Shown here: positions 10,686-20,700 of the stretch, piece by piece
Layout of the letters: each line of letters begins with the position of its first letter
Position numbering within the stretch: position 1 is the first letter of the stretch
Assembly (NCBI GenBank): GCA_032718475.1
Contig: JAUCBJ010002588.1
Location: 1 to 27,356, forward strand
Source: Nemertoderma westbladi
Lineage: Eukaryota > Xenacoelomorpha > Nemertodermatida > Nemertodermatidae
Reading direction: 5' to 3'
DNA: 27,356 nucleotides
Notes under the pieces: generated by a model
What the model saw: the letters and a program-made list of their open reading frames with translations, nothing else
Databases searched by the model: none
Told to the model about the DNA's origin: nothing
Made by a program: the position numbers and the translations under genes

Positions 10686-11006
10686 CTAAAACATAATCAT
10701 CTGTCCCTTTCGCTTCTTATCACCTCCCAATTCGAAATGTTTCGTACGCTTCAATGCCAAATGACTCTTATATTTGCACTCGTTGCATTCGAGTCTGAGA
10801 ACGATCTTCTTTGTGGTCTTGGCCTTCTTGTGGAAAACCGGTTTGGTTTGGCCCCCGAACCCCTGTTGCTTACGGTCGTATCTCCGTTTGCCCTGCGCGA
10901 ACTTAGAGGCCCGACCCGCCTTGTATTGAGTTACTCTATGGATTGTGTGGCGACGGCATTTCTCTCCTTTACAATAAGTCTTTCGGCTCTTCGGTACGTT
11001 AACCAT
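10686..11006 (-). CDS. RPL36A: 60S ribosomal protein eL42 (L36a/L44 family)
   Basis: A complete 106-residue protein, the usual length for eL42, a component of the large cytosolic ribosomal subunit near the tRNA exit site. It starts [12 protein letters not shown] and ends [17 protein letters not shown]. Zinc ligands are visible as C12 and C17 (C-x4-C) and C74 and C77 (C-x2-C). The central [18 protein letters not shown] is the family signature. Pro56, the residue whose change gives cycloheximide resistance in yeast, is retained. The C-x4-C spacing and the HKKAKTTKK segment look more like fungal and plant eL42 than the C-x2-C form of vertebrates and flies. Thr replaces the common Cys in the RCKHFELGG motif. 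There is no intron in the CDS and no poly-A tail, so it is either a compact host gene or an old intact retrocopy. The ATG sits in a good context (AACAATGG). Confidence 0.95.
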   Translation of the reverse strand: MVNVPKSRKTYCKGEKCRRHTIHRVTQYKAGRASKFAQGKRRYDRKQQGFGGQTKPVFHKKAKTTKKIVLRLECNECKYKSHLALKRTKHFELGGDKKRKGQMIMF

Positions 11007-11084
11007 TGTTAGACCTACAATAGTATAAATATATGGGAATGAGTCAGTCCAGTAGAGGTAAGCTAATAACTAGGACGGATCTAC
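11007..11084 (-). promoter_or_regulatory. eL42 5-prime flank with possible UTR splice acceptor
   Basis: Reading the minus strand, a pyrimidine- and AT-rich stretch ends in CTATTGTAG at about 11015, nine bases before the ATG. This could be a 3-prime splice site of a 5-prime UTR intron, an arrangement common in ribosomal protein genes. The same stretch contains an AT-rich TATATTTATA (11022-11031), too close to the ATG to be a standard TATA box unless the UTR is extremely short. Inference only. Confidence 0.35.
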
Positions 11085-11668
11085 AGAGCTAGCTTAGAGG
11101 AACGGGGCTATCCTAGAGAAACGGAGCTAGCCTAGAGGAACGGAGATAGCCTAGAGGAACGGGGCTAGCCTAGAGGAACGCAGCTAGCCAAGTGGAGCGT
11201 GGCTAGCCAAGTGGAACGTGGCTAGCCAAGTGGAACGTGGCTAGCCTAGAGGAACGGAGTTAGCCTAGAGGAACGGGGCTAGCCTAGAGAAACGGAGATA
11301 GCCTAGAGGAACGGGAACGGGGCTAGCGCTAGCCTAGAGGAACGGAGTTAGCCTAGAGGAACGGGCTAGCGCTAGCCTAGAGGAACGGAGTTAGCCTAGA
11401 GGAACGGGGCTAGCCTAGAGAAACGGAGTTAGTCTAGAAGAACGGGGCTAGCCTAGAGGAACGGAGCTAGCATAGAGGAACGGGGCTAGCCTAGAGGAAC
11501 GGGGCTAGCCTAGAGGAACGGAGTTAGCCTAGAGGAACGGGGCTAGCCTAGAGGAACGGATCTAGCCTAGAGGAACGAAGCTAGCCTAGAGGAACGGGGC
11601 TAGCCTAGAGGTACGGGGATAGGCTAGAGGAACGGAGCTAGCCCAGGGGAACGGGGCTAGCCTAGAGC
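11085..11668 (+). repeat. 18-bp minisatellite, unit GGCTAGCCTAGAGGAACG, upstream of eL42
   Basis: About 32 units, moderately diverged. Variants include AAGTGGAACGT (11190-11240), AGATAG, AGTTAG and small insertions (GGGAACGG, GCGCTAGC). Most units contain the palindrome GCTAGC or a near match. The array begins about 80 bp upstream of the eL42 start codon, so it lies in the promoter or in a 5-prime UTR intron of that gene. Confidence 0.93.
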
Positions 11669-12396
11669 TATATTGCGCCTAAAGATGCTCCGGAATATGA
11701 ACCCTGTGCAAACCCGTCTGCAGGTCTGCCCGTAGCGTACCAAAACCCAACTGCCCAATCCATACGCTATAAATACGTATGGGGCCTATGTACTAGGCCT
11801 ACAATACCGGTAAAACCGGCATTTATTTATTTAATTATACATTCGTTAAAAACTTATGTTTAAAATAATTAAAAGCATCTGTCTGTCTGTAGACAGTAAA
11901 ATCATAAATTAAAACACGTATTCAAAGTTTATAATACAGCACGGGATGTGGGACGGGGGTGGGTTACACTGTTACAACCAATAGGAAAGTTTGTAACCGT
12001 ATTTGTATTTATCGGATGCACCAGAATGCGGCCGTGTCGCACAGCGAACGGAATGTTTGTCTGCTCGACTGCTGTATATAAAGATCATTATTTTTTAGAC
12101 CCCTATTGCCTATAAAAAGTATTTAATGTACCGGTAATTAATTACCGGTACACGTATAGCAGTACTGCTACTGCAGTATACAGTATAGCTATAGGCCTAC
12201 TTACACGGTACCGATGTCCGATATGTCCAATGTCTGTCTAGTGTCTGCCTACTGGCCTACACACACCCGTAATTTGTAAAAAGTCATCCGCTCCTATGCC
12301 AGTATGCGGTAGCGGTACCGGCAACCGGTATGACTGTGCTGGTATGCTAGTACAGTACAGCAGTAGTACAGTACAGCAGTAGTATGCAGTAGCAGT
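11669..12396. other. Unique spacer rich in short palindromes
   Basis: No gene is recognised. The stretch has TAGGCCTA at 11794 and 12192, TACCGGTA at 11805, 12129 and 12143, and a locally repeated AGTACAGTACAGCAGT motif (12350-12395). The 74-residue ORF on the minus strand around 12238-12462 crosses the transposon boundary and is not supported. Confidence 0.5.
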
Positions 12397-12401
12397 ACGG
12401 T
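12397..12401 (+). repeat. Target site duplication ACGGT (left)
   Basis: ACGGT directly precedes the inverted terminus CAGTAGGG at 12402 and is repeated at 14884-14888 directly after the right terminus CCCTACTG. A 5-bp duplication fits some cut-and-paste transposon groups. Confidence 0.75.
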
Positions 12402-12795
12402 CAGTAGGGAACATATGCTTAAATAAGCAGTACGGGTCGCACTTCTTATTTACAGATCGCACTGCTTATTTAGGCAGTTTTACTCTAATTTTTGTGTTGT
12501 TTTGATGGTTTGACAGGTAGCAAATCAAAAGGGCCCCAATTTTTCTCCTCCAATGGGAACGTTTGTATACCCTGAGTCATATTTTGAAATCAGCAATTAA
12601 TTCTGTCGTGTAGAAGTCAATATAATAGGCTTCTACTATGAAGCAGTAGTTCCAATATCTCCTGGAATACTTTCTGACGAGGCGCACTTCCTAAATAAGA
12701 GTTTTGGCTTGTTTAAATAAGCAGTGCGATCTTAACCAAGTTTGTAGTTACTTCTTAAATAAGCAGTGCGGGGTTGTTATAACTTCCGGTTACTT
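12402..12795 (+). repeat. Left terminal inverted repeat with subterminal AAATAAGCAGTGCG motifs
   Basis: Matches the reverse complement of 14491-14883 with only a handful of differences; for example GTTTAAATAAGCAG here corresponds to GTTTAAATAAACAG there. Within it the motif CTTAAATAAGCAGTGCG or variants recurs about six or seven times in both orientations (near 12418, 12440, 12462, 12690, 12713, 12752, 12795). These repeated motifs are likely transposase binding sites. Confidence 0.92.
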
Positions 12796-12963
12796 CTTAA
12801 AGAAGCAGTTTTTTATCTACTCACTCGTTTTTTTATCTACTAACTCATACCTATGAACCTATCTGACTAAAATAGTTAAATTATGTGTATCAAATAAACC
12901 TGTCAGCCTGTACCGGTAATACTATTGTATATGTGAGTCGCCCATTGCTTGTAAATTGTAATA

Positions 12964-13506
12964 ATGGATGAAACACCCCCTGAAAGCGAAGCCTCGACAA
13001 AACCAAAATTTAAGAAGCAGTGTGGGTCGTGTTCTGGTACCACTGGACTTATTAATTTAAGTTCTTCGAAAACTCATGGAAGATTTCAGAAAACTGTGAT
13101 CAAGTATATGATAACGAATAGAAAGATTTCAACACGTAACAAATTTGTTTGTGATAAATGTTATGAATTGTCAAGATCTCAAATTCATACTGAAATTGAC
13201 TCAGACGTAGATGCGGCACTTTTCTCAATTCCAACACCAGCTGCTGAAAGTGGCACCGCCACTCATTCTGACCTTCAAATCTTAAAGTCCTCAATTATGT
13301 CAACAGCCAAGTCGTTGAAAGGTAAGTATCGTGAATTTCTCACTTCAAGAGAGTGTTTAGAATTTGTTGACAAGAAAGTTATGGATTTCTGTTGCTCTTT
13401 GAGTAATTTAGAAAACCTTGATGAAGCTAATGATTTGCAATGCTTCTCGATATTAAAAACTATAGAGCAGCGTCGCCGCAAAAATATATCCACAGATGGC
13501 AACTGA
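12964..13506 (+). CDS. 180-residue ORF with a CxxC-CxxC zinc-binding motif, inside the transposon
   Basis: Starts ATGGATGAAACACC and ends in TGA at 13504-13506. Cys20 and Cys23 (KKQCGSCSG) pair with Cys63 and Cys66 (FVCDKCYELS), a spacing typical of a small treble-clef-like zinc domain. Between them lies a conserved-looking LINLSSSKTHGRFQK stretch. The rest is helical and polar (KSLKGKYREFLTSRECLEF). I do not recognise the family. It may be the DNA-binding N-terminus of a lost transposase or a captured host exon. The frame continues open after the stop without strong coding character, so the protein is probably truncated. Not an antisense artefact by eye, given the paired cysteines and balanced composition. 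Confidence 0.55.
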   Translation: MDETPPESEASTKPKFKKQCGSCSGTTGLINLSSSKTHGRFQKTVIKYMITNRKISTRNKFVCDKCYELSRSQIHTEIDSDVDAALFSIPTPAAESGTATHSDLQILKSSIMSTAKSLKGKYREFLTSRECLEFVDKKVMDFCCSLSNLENLDEANDLQCFSILKTIEQRRRKNISTDGN

Positions 13507-13745
13507 GGAGTTTTTGATGGTGTCACAACGTTTGGTGCTTGTAGATCCTGGTCACCTGCCAACTCAATTGGTTCGCCTGATTCAACTCTGTCCACCACAA
13601 GGCCAGCTCCAATCTGGACTGCCTTGATGAATGCCTCAACTGCCTCACCTTTGGTTGAAAACAGCTTATTCTGGATAGGATTGATATCTATCCCACCTAA
13701 AATTGATCGCGAATTAGCAGGTGAAGGCTCCTCCTTGTTGGTGCT
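13490..13745 (-). pseudogene. Coding-like fragment on the minus strand of the transposon interior
   Basis: On the minus strand an open frame reads SRSILGGIDINPIQNKLFST, followed by KGEAVEAFIKAVQIGAGLVV and DRVESGEPIELAGDQDLQAP. The acidic and hydrophobic balance is that of a real protein, but I do not recognise it. A possible 3-prime splice site (CCTGCAG) lies at about 13746, so this could be a captured exon, perhaps of the same gene as the bHLH-like segment upstream. It overlaps the 3-prime end of the plus-strand 180-residue ORF by about 15 bases. The plus strand is also open here but reads as low-information S/T/P-rich sequence. Confidence 0.35.
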
Positions 13746-14305
13746 GCAGGATGAACGTATATTAAGTCTATATTTCTCCCCCCCCCCCCCCCCCTATCAT
13801 GTCGCATGTTCAAAAAAATTACGTCGGACCCGGTGTGAGTCAAAGTTTCTAGTTCCTTAAGTTTCTCGTGTATTCCATCTCTACGCTTTGAATCCATAGA
13901 TGTTCTATAATTATCGTTCTTTTCAAACGCTGCTTCCGACTTCCTCCTCCTCTTCTTAATAGGGTCTGCCGATGATCGTCCGCTATCAGACACAACTCCA
14001 CTGACACCAGATACTGGTGAGTAGTGCGAATCAGACTGTGGTGCACCTGTGCTGTGTGTACTAGTTAATATCGCTAGTTCGTTGTCCTCGTAATCGTTAG
14101 GATCTATAGTTAGAAGTGTTAGCGGTACCTCGTAGTTGGAACTACCCGGATCATATAGGCCTACTGTTCCACTAACGCTCGAGAGGATGTTCGATATTGA
14201 CTCCTGAATTTCCGCCTCAAGAATTCCATCGCTTTGTTGAGGTTGTTGTTCTTCCTCTTCCGGTATTTGAAGATCCCGTTCTTCTTGGTCAGTCTCTTTA
14301 TCCAT
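13697..14305 (-). pseudogene. bHLH-like transcription factor fragment, probably captured exon
   Basis: The frame encodes 202 residues from an ATG at 14305. An acidic, Gln/Glu-rich N-terminus (residues 1-35) is followed by a Ser-rich middle, then a basic cluster KKRRRKSEAAFEK (117-129) and SKRRDGIHEKLKELETL (139-155). That resembles the basic region and helix 1 of a bHLH factor; the usual E-x-x-R contact is imperfect (SMDSKRR). Helix 2 and the loop are missing. Past about residue 158 the frame runs into a 17-C tract (13778-13794, read as Gly) and ends at 13697, so the last 45 residues are probably not coding. An exon boundary near 13825 would explain this. The family assignment is inference. 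Confidence 0.45.
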
Positions 14306-14490
14306 TAAAAATAAAATCAGAAAAGTATTATTTTACTTTAATGTATAGGTGTTAGGCTAGGTGCTAGGTTTAAGAAACGCAGTCTTAATTATCATATTAG
14401 GCCTACTGGAATTAAGTCGTCAGACTGATAATGAATCATGACCCTTTAACAACTTATTGGGGCACTGCTTATTTAAGAGATAGGTCTACC

Positions 14491-14883
14491 ATTAACTAGA
14501 GGTTACAACAACCCCACACTGCTTATTTAAGAAGTAGCTATAAACTTGGTTAAGATCGCACTGTTTATTTAAACAAGCCAAAACTCTTATTTAGGAAGTG
14601 CGCCTCGTCAGAAAGTATTCCAGGAGATATTGGAACTACTGCTTCATAGTAGAAGCCTATTATATTGACTTCTACACGACAGAATTAATTGCTGATTTCA
14701 AAATATGACTCAGGGTATACAAACGTTCCCATTGGAGGAGAAAAATTGGGGCCCTTTTGATTTGCTACCTGTCAAACCATCAAAACAACACAAAAATTAG
14801 AGTAAAACTGCCTAAATAAGCAGTGCGATCTGTAAATAAGAAGTGCGACCCGTACTGCTTATTTAAGCATATGTTCCCTACTG
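14491..14883 (-). repeat. Right terminal inverted repeat
   Basis: Reverse complement of 12402-12795, ending CCCTACTG at 14883. Internal motifs ACTGCTTATTTAAG recur as in the left arm. An additional GGGGCACTGCTTATTTAAG copy lies just inside at 14459-14477. Confidence 0.92.
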
Positions 14884-14888
14884 ACGGT
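14884..14888 (+). repeat. Target site duplication ACGGT (right)
   Basis: Direct repeat of 12397-12401, immediately outside the right terminus. Confidence 0.75.
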
Positions 14889-15835
14889 CTCTGGGACGGT
14901 CTGCTAGTAGCCTACAGAAGTAGGACAGGATAATTTCTTCTTACCTTACTGCAGCACTGTCTCGGGAAACGTAACCAGGTATCGGTAACGTGGGAACAGA
15001 AATCAGACAATCTGGCTCTTCTTTCTACGGTTTCAGATGTCACCAACCATCCACTGAATACTGGAATCAGGGAATACCTATACCGGTACTGAAACAGCCT
15101 AGCAGCGTAGTGCAGTAGTAAGAACAACATAAATCTGTAAAATGCAGAATGGGACACTGGCTAACTGGTAGACTTGGCCGAGGACTGCAGGAGTCCTCAT
15201 TAGGCTGTTAGCTGTTTGGTAGTTGGGTCCTATTAATTACTACACCGGCGAATAAAGAACAACCAGGTACACTAAAACCAACGGTTGACTACTAGTAGTA
15301 CTATTCTATTATGGGCATTATTAAGAATGTAACGGGAAATTAAAAATACCACTGCATCTTCAAAAGTAAAATAGGCTAAAAGAAATAGAGTTACAGTACA
15401 AAATATTACGAAAATAAAATAAATATATATATAAAATTACAAGACAATACACCATATCCTGGAATATATAGTATCGTTATTCAAGTATCTGAACCCCCCC
15501 CCCCCCCCCCCCCCCCCCTTAAATTTGTATTTTTGCTTTCAATCTTTAGCTACAAGCGTTTGAACATATATTGCACCAGTTACACTGCAGTTATTCTTCA
15601 ACCTTATAGTGATTTGTTGGTACTGTTAGAAAGCTGGCCATTCGAGGATTCCAAATATATGTAACACAATCTGAATTTAGTTGAAAATGCCGAAGATATG
15701 AGCGTTCAAATGTTGCATGGTTTTGCATCTGCGCGAGGCTATTTTATTTTATAAATACACCATATTCTGGTACATTTTGTTTATGTATGAATAGCTATGT
15801 AATAGTGTTATTATTATACAAATATCCTACCTACA
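14889..15835. other. Unique spacer with a 25-C tract
   Basis: No gene is recognised. An uninterrupted run of 25 C occupies 15494-15518. The 81-residue minus-strand ORF at 14912-15157 has no recognisable features and is probably chance. The sequence is otherwise AT-rich. Confidence 0.5.
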
Positions 15836-16640
15836 AATAAATAACCTACAAATATCCTACACCTACAAATATCCTACACCTACAAATATCCTACACCTAC
15901 AAATATCCTACACCTACAAATATCCTACACCTACAAATATCCTACACCTACAAATATCCTACACCTACAAATATCCTACACCTACAAATATCCTACACCT
16001 ACAAATATCCTACACCTACAAATATCCTACACCTACAAATATCCTACACCTACAAATATCCTACACCTACAAATATCCTACACCTACAAATATCCTACAC
16101 CTACAAATATCCTACACCTACAAATATCCTACATCTACAAATATCCTACACCTACAAATATCCTACACCTACAAATATCCTACACCTACAAGTATCCTAC
16201 ACCTACAAATATCCTACACCTACAAATATCCTACACCTACAAATATCCTACACCTACAAGTATCCTACACCTACAAATATCCTACATCTACAAATATCCT
16301 ACACCTACAAATATCCTACACCTACAAATATCCTACACCTACAAATATCCTACACCTACAAATATCCTACACCTACAAATATCCTACACCTACAAATATC
16401 CTACACCTACAAATATCCTACACCTACAAATATCCTACACCTACAAATATCCTACACCTACAAATATCCTACACCTACAAATATCCTACACCTACAAGTA
16501 TCCTACACCTACAAATATCCTACACCTACAAATATCCTACACCTACAAATATCCTACACCTACAAATATCCTACACCTACAAATATCCTACACCTACAAA
16601 TATCCTACACCTACAAATAACCTACAAATATACTACACCT
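15836..16640 (+). repeat. 17-bp satellite, unit CTACAAATATCCTACAC, about 45 copies
   Basis: Highly regular units. Rare variants are CATCTAC (near 16133 and 16284) and AAGTATCC (near 16190, 16259 and 16497). Both edges carry the variant CTACAAATAACCTACAAATA, so the array is bounded by similar degenerate units. It shares the core CCTACA with the 18-bp array 270 bp downstream. Confidence 0.96.
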
Positions 16641-16910
16641 ACTGTACAGATCTCTGCAAAAAAATATTTATACATCCTACTGCAATTTTACTTCATGTTT
16701 TGAGAAACTTGCTTACGATAAAAATACAGTAGACCGCACCCTGCGCACTATGAGCTTGACAAATATTCTAACAAATCATTCCGGACGGTTGTTGCTTCGA
16801 TAATATATTTACCTAAGTTCGCAATAAGATCCTTCGACATCAAACTCATCAGCTCCTTCTATTTAATTAGAGACGGCTATTTGCAGAATCGCTAGGAATT
16901 TTCTGATACC
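16641..16910. other. Unique spacer between two satellites
   Basis: About 270 bp of AT-rich sequence with no gene seen. Confidence 0.5.
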
Positions 16911-17710
16911 ATCCTACAGTAGGTATATAACCTACAGTAGGTATATAACCTACAGTAGGTATATAACCTACAGTAGGTATATAACCTACAGTAGGTATAT
17001 AACCTACAGTAGGTATATAACCTACAGTAGCTATATAACCTACAGTAGGTATATAACCTACAGTAGGTATATAACCAACAGTAGGTATATAACCTACAGT
17101 AGGTATATAACCTACAGTAGGTATATAACCTACAGTAGGTATATAACCTACAGTAGGTATATAACCTACAGTAGGTATATAACCTACAGTAGGTATATAA
17201 CCTACAGTAGGTATATAACCTACAGTAGGTATATAACCTGCAGTAGGTATATAACCTACAGTAGCTATATAACCTACAGTAGCTATATAACCTACAGTAG
17301 CTATATAACCTACAGTAGGTATATAACCTACAGTAGGTATATAACCTACAGTAGCTATATAACCTACAGTAGGTATATAACCTACAGTAGCTATATAACC
17401 TACAGTAGCTATATAACCTACAGTAGCTATATAACCTACAGTAGGTATATAACCTACAGTAGCTATATAACCTACAGTAGCTATATAACCTACAGTAGCT
17501 ATATAACCTACAGTAGCTATATAACCTACAGTAGCTATATAACCTACAGTAGCTATATAACCTACAGTAGGTATATAACCTACTGTAGGTATATAACCTA
17601 CAGTAGGTATATAACCTACAGTAGCTATATAACCTACAGTAGCTATATAACCTACAGTAGGTATATAACCTACAGTAGGTATATAACCTACAGTAGTTAT
17701 ATAACCTACA
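16911..17710 (+). repeat. 18-bp satellite, unit CCTACAGTAGGTATATAA, about 44 copies
   Basis: Each unit contains the interrupted palindrome CCTACAGTAGG and a TATATAA segment. The main variation is GGTATA versus GCTATA, arranged in runs: GCTATA units cluster at 17270-17560. On the minus strand the unit is open and encodes VGYIPT or VGYIAT repeats (ORF to 16867), which I regard as a by-product. The array abuts the 3-prime end of the LINE remnant at 17711-17775. Confidence 0.96.
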
Positions 17711-17774
17711 GTAGGCCTACATCCATCAAACATGAGTCTACAGCGTTGGGGATGTAGCGCGCATGACAACAAGT

Positions 17775-20700
17775 CAGATCGGTAGAGTTCCTTGGTGCTG
17801 TCGCTACCATATCTTCTGCTACTTGGTGTTTTTCAGATCGGTAGAGTTCCTTGGTGTTGTCGCTACCATATCTTCTGCTACTTAGTGTTTTTCAGATCGG
17901 TAGAGTTCCTTGGTGTTTTCGCTACCATATCTTCTGCTACTTAAGTGTTTTTCAGATCGGTAGAGTTCCTTGGTGCTGTCGCTACCATATCTTCTGCTAC
18001 TTAGTGTTTTTTCAGATCGGTAGAGTTCCTTGGTGTTGTCGCTACCATATCTTCTGCTACTTAGTGTTTTTCAGATCGGTAGAGTTCCTTGGTGTTGTCG
18101 CTACCATATCTTCTGCTACTAGTGTTTTTCAGATCGGTAGAGTTCCTTGGTGCTGTCGCTACCATATCTTCTGCTACTAGTGTTTTTCAGATCGGTAGAG
18201 TTCCTTGGTGCTGTCGCTACCATATCTTCTGCTACTTGGTGTTTTTCAGATCGGTAGAGTTCCTTGGTGTTGTCGCTACCATATCTTCTGCTACTTAGTG
18301 TTTTTCAGATCGGTAGAGTTCCTTGGTGTTTTCGCTACCATATCTTCTGCTACTTAAATGTTTTTCAGATCGGTAGAGTTCCTTGGTGCTGTCGCTACCA
18401 TATCTTCTGCTACTTAGTGTTTTTTCAGATCGGTAGAGTTCCTTGGTGTTGTCGCTACCATATCTTCTGCTACTTAGTGTTTTTCAGATCGGTAGAGTTC
18501 CTTGGTGTTGTCGCTACCATATCTTCTGCTACTTAGTGTTTTTCAGATCGGAAGAGTTCCTTGGTGTTGTCTCTACCATATCTTCTGCTACTAGTGTTTT
18601 TCAGATCTGTAGAGTTCCTTGGTGCTGTCGCTACCATATCTTCTGCTACTTAGTGTTTTTTTCAGATCGGAAGAGTTCCTTGGTGTTGTCGCTACCATAT
18701 CTTCTGCTACTTAGTGTTTTTCAGATCGGTAGAGTTCCTTGGTGTTGTCGCTACCATATCTTCTGCTACTAGTGTTTTTCAGATCGGTAGAGTTCCTTGG
18801 TGCTGTCGCTACCATATCTTCTGCTACTAGTGTTTTTCAGATCGGTAGAGTTCCTTGGTGTTGTCGCTACCATATCTTCTGCTACTTAGTGTTTTTCAGA
18901 TCGGTAGAGTTCCTTGGTGTTGTCTCTACCATATCTTCTGCTACTTAGTGTTTTTCAGATCGGTAGAGTTCCTTGGTGTTGTCGCTACCATATCTTCTGC
19001 TACTTAGTGTTTTTCAGATCGGTAGAGTTCCTTGGTGTTGTCTCTACCATATCTTCTGCTACTAGTGTTTTTCAGATCGGTAGAGTTCCTTGGTGCTGTC
19101 GCTACCATATCTTCTGCTACTCGGTGTTTTTCAGATCGGTAGAGTTCCTTGGTGTTGTCGCTACCATATCTTCTGCTACTTAGTGTTTTTCAGATCGTTA
19201 GAGTTCCTTGGTGTTTTCGCTACCATATCTTCTGCTACTTAAGTGTTTTTCAGATCGGTAGAGTTCCTTGGTGCTGTCGCTACCATATCTTCTGCTACTT
19301 AGTGTTTTTTCAGATCGGTAGAGTTCCTTGGTGTTGTCGCTACCATATCTTCTGCTACTTAGTGTTTTTCAGATCGGTAGAGTTCCTTGGTGTTGTCGCT
19401 ACCATATCTTCTGCTACTAGTGTTTTTCAGATCGGTAGAGTTCCTTGGTGTTGTCTCTACCATATCTTCTGCTACTTAGTGTTTTTCAGATCGGTAGAGT
19501 TCCTTGGTGTTGTCGCTACCATATCTTCTGCTACTTAGTGTTTTTCAGATCGGTAGAGTTCCTTGGTGTTGTCTCTACCATATCTTCTGCTACTAGTGTT
19601 GTTCAGATCGGTAGAGTTCCTTGGTGCTGTCGCTACCATATCTTCTGCTACTTGGTGTTTTTCAGATCGGTAGAGTTCCTTGGTGTTGTCGCTACCATAT
19701 CTTCTGCTACTTAGTGTTTTTCAGATCGGTAGAGTTCCTTGGTGTTTTCGCTACCATATCTTCTGCTACTTAAGTGTTTTTCAGATCGGTAGAGTTCCTT
19801 GGTGCTGTCGCTACCATATCTTCTGCTACTTAGTGTTTTTCAGATCGGTAGAGTTCCTTGGTGCTGTCGCTACCATATCTTCTGCTACTTAGTGTTTTTT
19901 CAGATCGGTAGAGTTCCTTGGTGTTGTCGCTACCATATCTTCTGCTACTTAGTGTTTTTCAGATCGGTAGAGTTCCTTGGTGTTGTCGCTACCATATCTT
20001 CTGCTACTAGTGTTTTTCAGATCGGTAGAGTTCCTTGGTGCTGTCGCTACCATATCTTCTGCTACTTAGTGTTTTTCAGATCGGTAGAGTTCCTTGGTGC
20101 TGTCGCTACCATATCTTCTGCTACTTAGTGTTTTTTCAGATCGGTAGAGTTCCTTGGTGTTGTCGCTACCATATCTTCTGCTACTTAGTGTTTTTCAGAT
20201 CGGTAGAGTTCCTTGGTGTTGTCGCTACCATATCTTCTGCTACTAGTGTTTTTCAGATCGGTAGAGTTCCTTGGTGCTGTCGCTACCATATCTTCTGCTA
20301 CTAGTGTTTTTCAGATCGGTAGAGTTCCTTGGTGCTGTCGCTACCATATCTTCTGCTACTTAGTGTTTTTCAGATCGGTAGAGTTCCTTGGTGTTGTCGC
20401 TACCATATCTTCTGCTATTTAGTGTTTTTCAGATCGGTAGAGTTCCTTGGTGTTGTCTCTACCATATCTTCTGCTACTAGTGTTTTTCAGATCTGTAGAG
20501 TTCCTTGGTGCTGTCGCTACCATATTTTCTGCTACTTAGTGTTTTTCAGATCGGTAGAGTTCCTTGGTGCTGTCGCTACCATATCTTCTGCTACTAGTGT
20601 TTTTCAGATCGGTAGAGTTCCTTGGTGCTGTCGCTACCATATCTTCTGCTACTAGTGCTTTTCAGATCGGTAGAGTTCCTTGGTGCTGTCGCTACCATAT

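Larger units (their letters stand above)
12402..14883. mobile_element. 2,482-bp DNA transposon with long TIRs carrying gene-like fragments
   Basis: The ends are inverted copies over about 390 bp and are flanked by the 5-bp repeat ACGGT. The terminus begins CAGTAGGGAAC. The interior (12796-14490) encodes no transposase that I recognise. Instead it holds one plus-strand ORF with a CxxC-CxxC zinc-binding pattern and two minus-strand coding-like segments, one resembling the basic region and first helix of a bHLH factor. The structure fits a non-autonomous element that captured host exons. The superfamily is undetermined: the CAG start recalls hAT, but hAT elements usually make 8-bp duplications. 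Confidence 0.8.

Noticed and set aside
13275-13598. 107-codon minus-strand ORF overlapping the CxxC ORF
   Set aside because: Its 13275-13490 part is antisense to the better-supported plus ORF. Only the stretch upstream of about 13490 looks protein-like and is listed separately.
14912-15157. 81-codon minus-strand ORF
   Set aside because: No recognisable domain and no support beyond length; chance is likely.
16867-17772. 301-codon minus-strand ORF of VGYIPT repeats
   Set aside because: The unit is 18 bp and stop-free in that frame. Its unique N-terminal residues are LINE-derived, not a protein start of its own.
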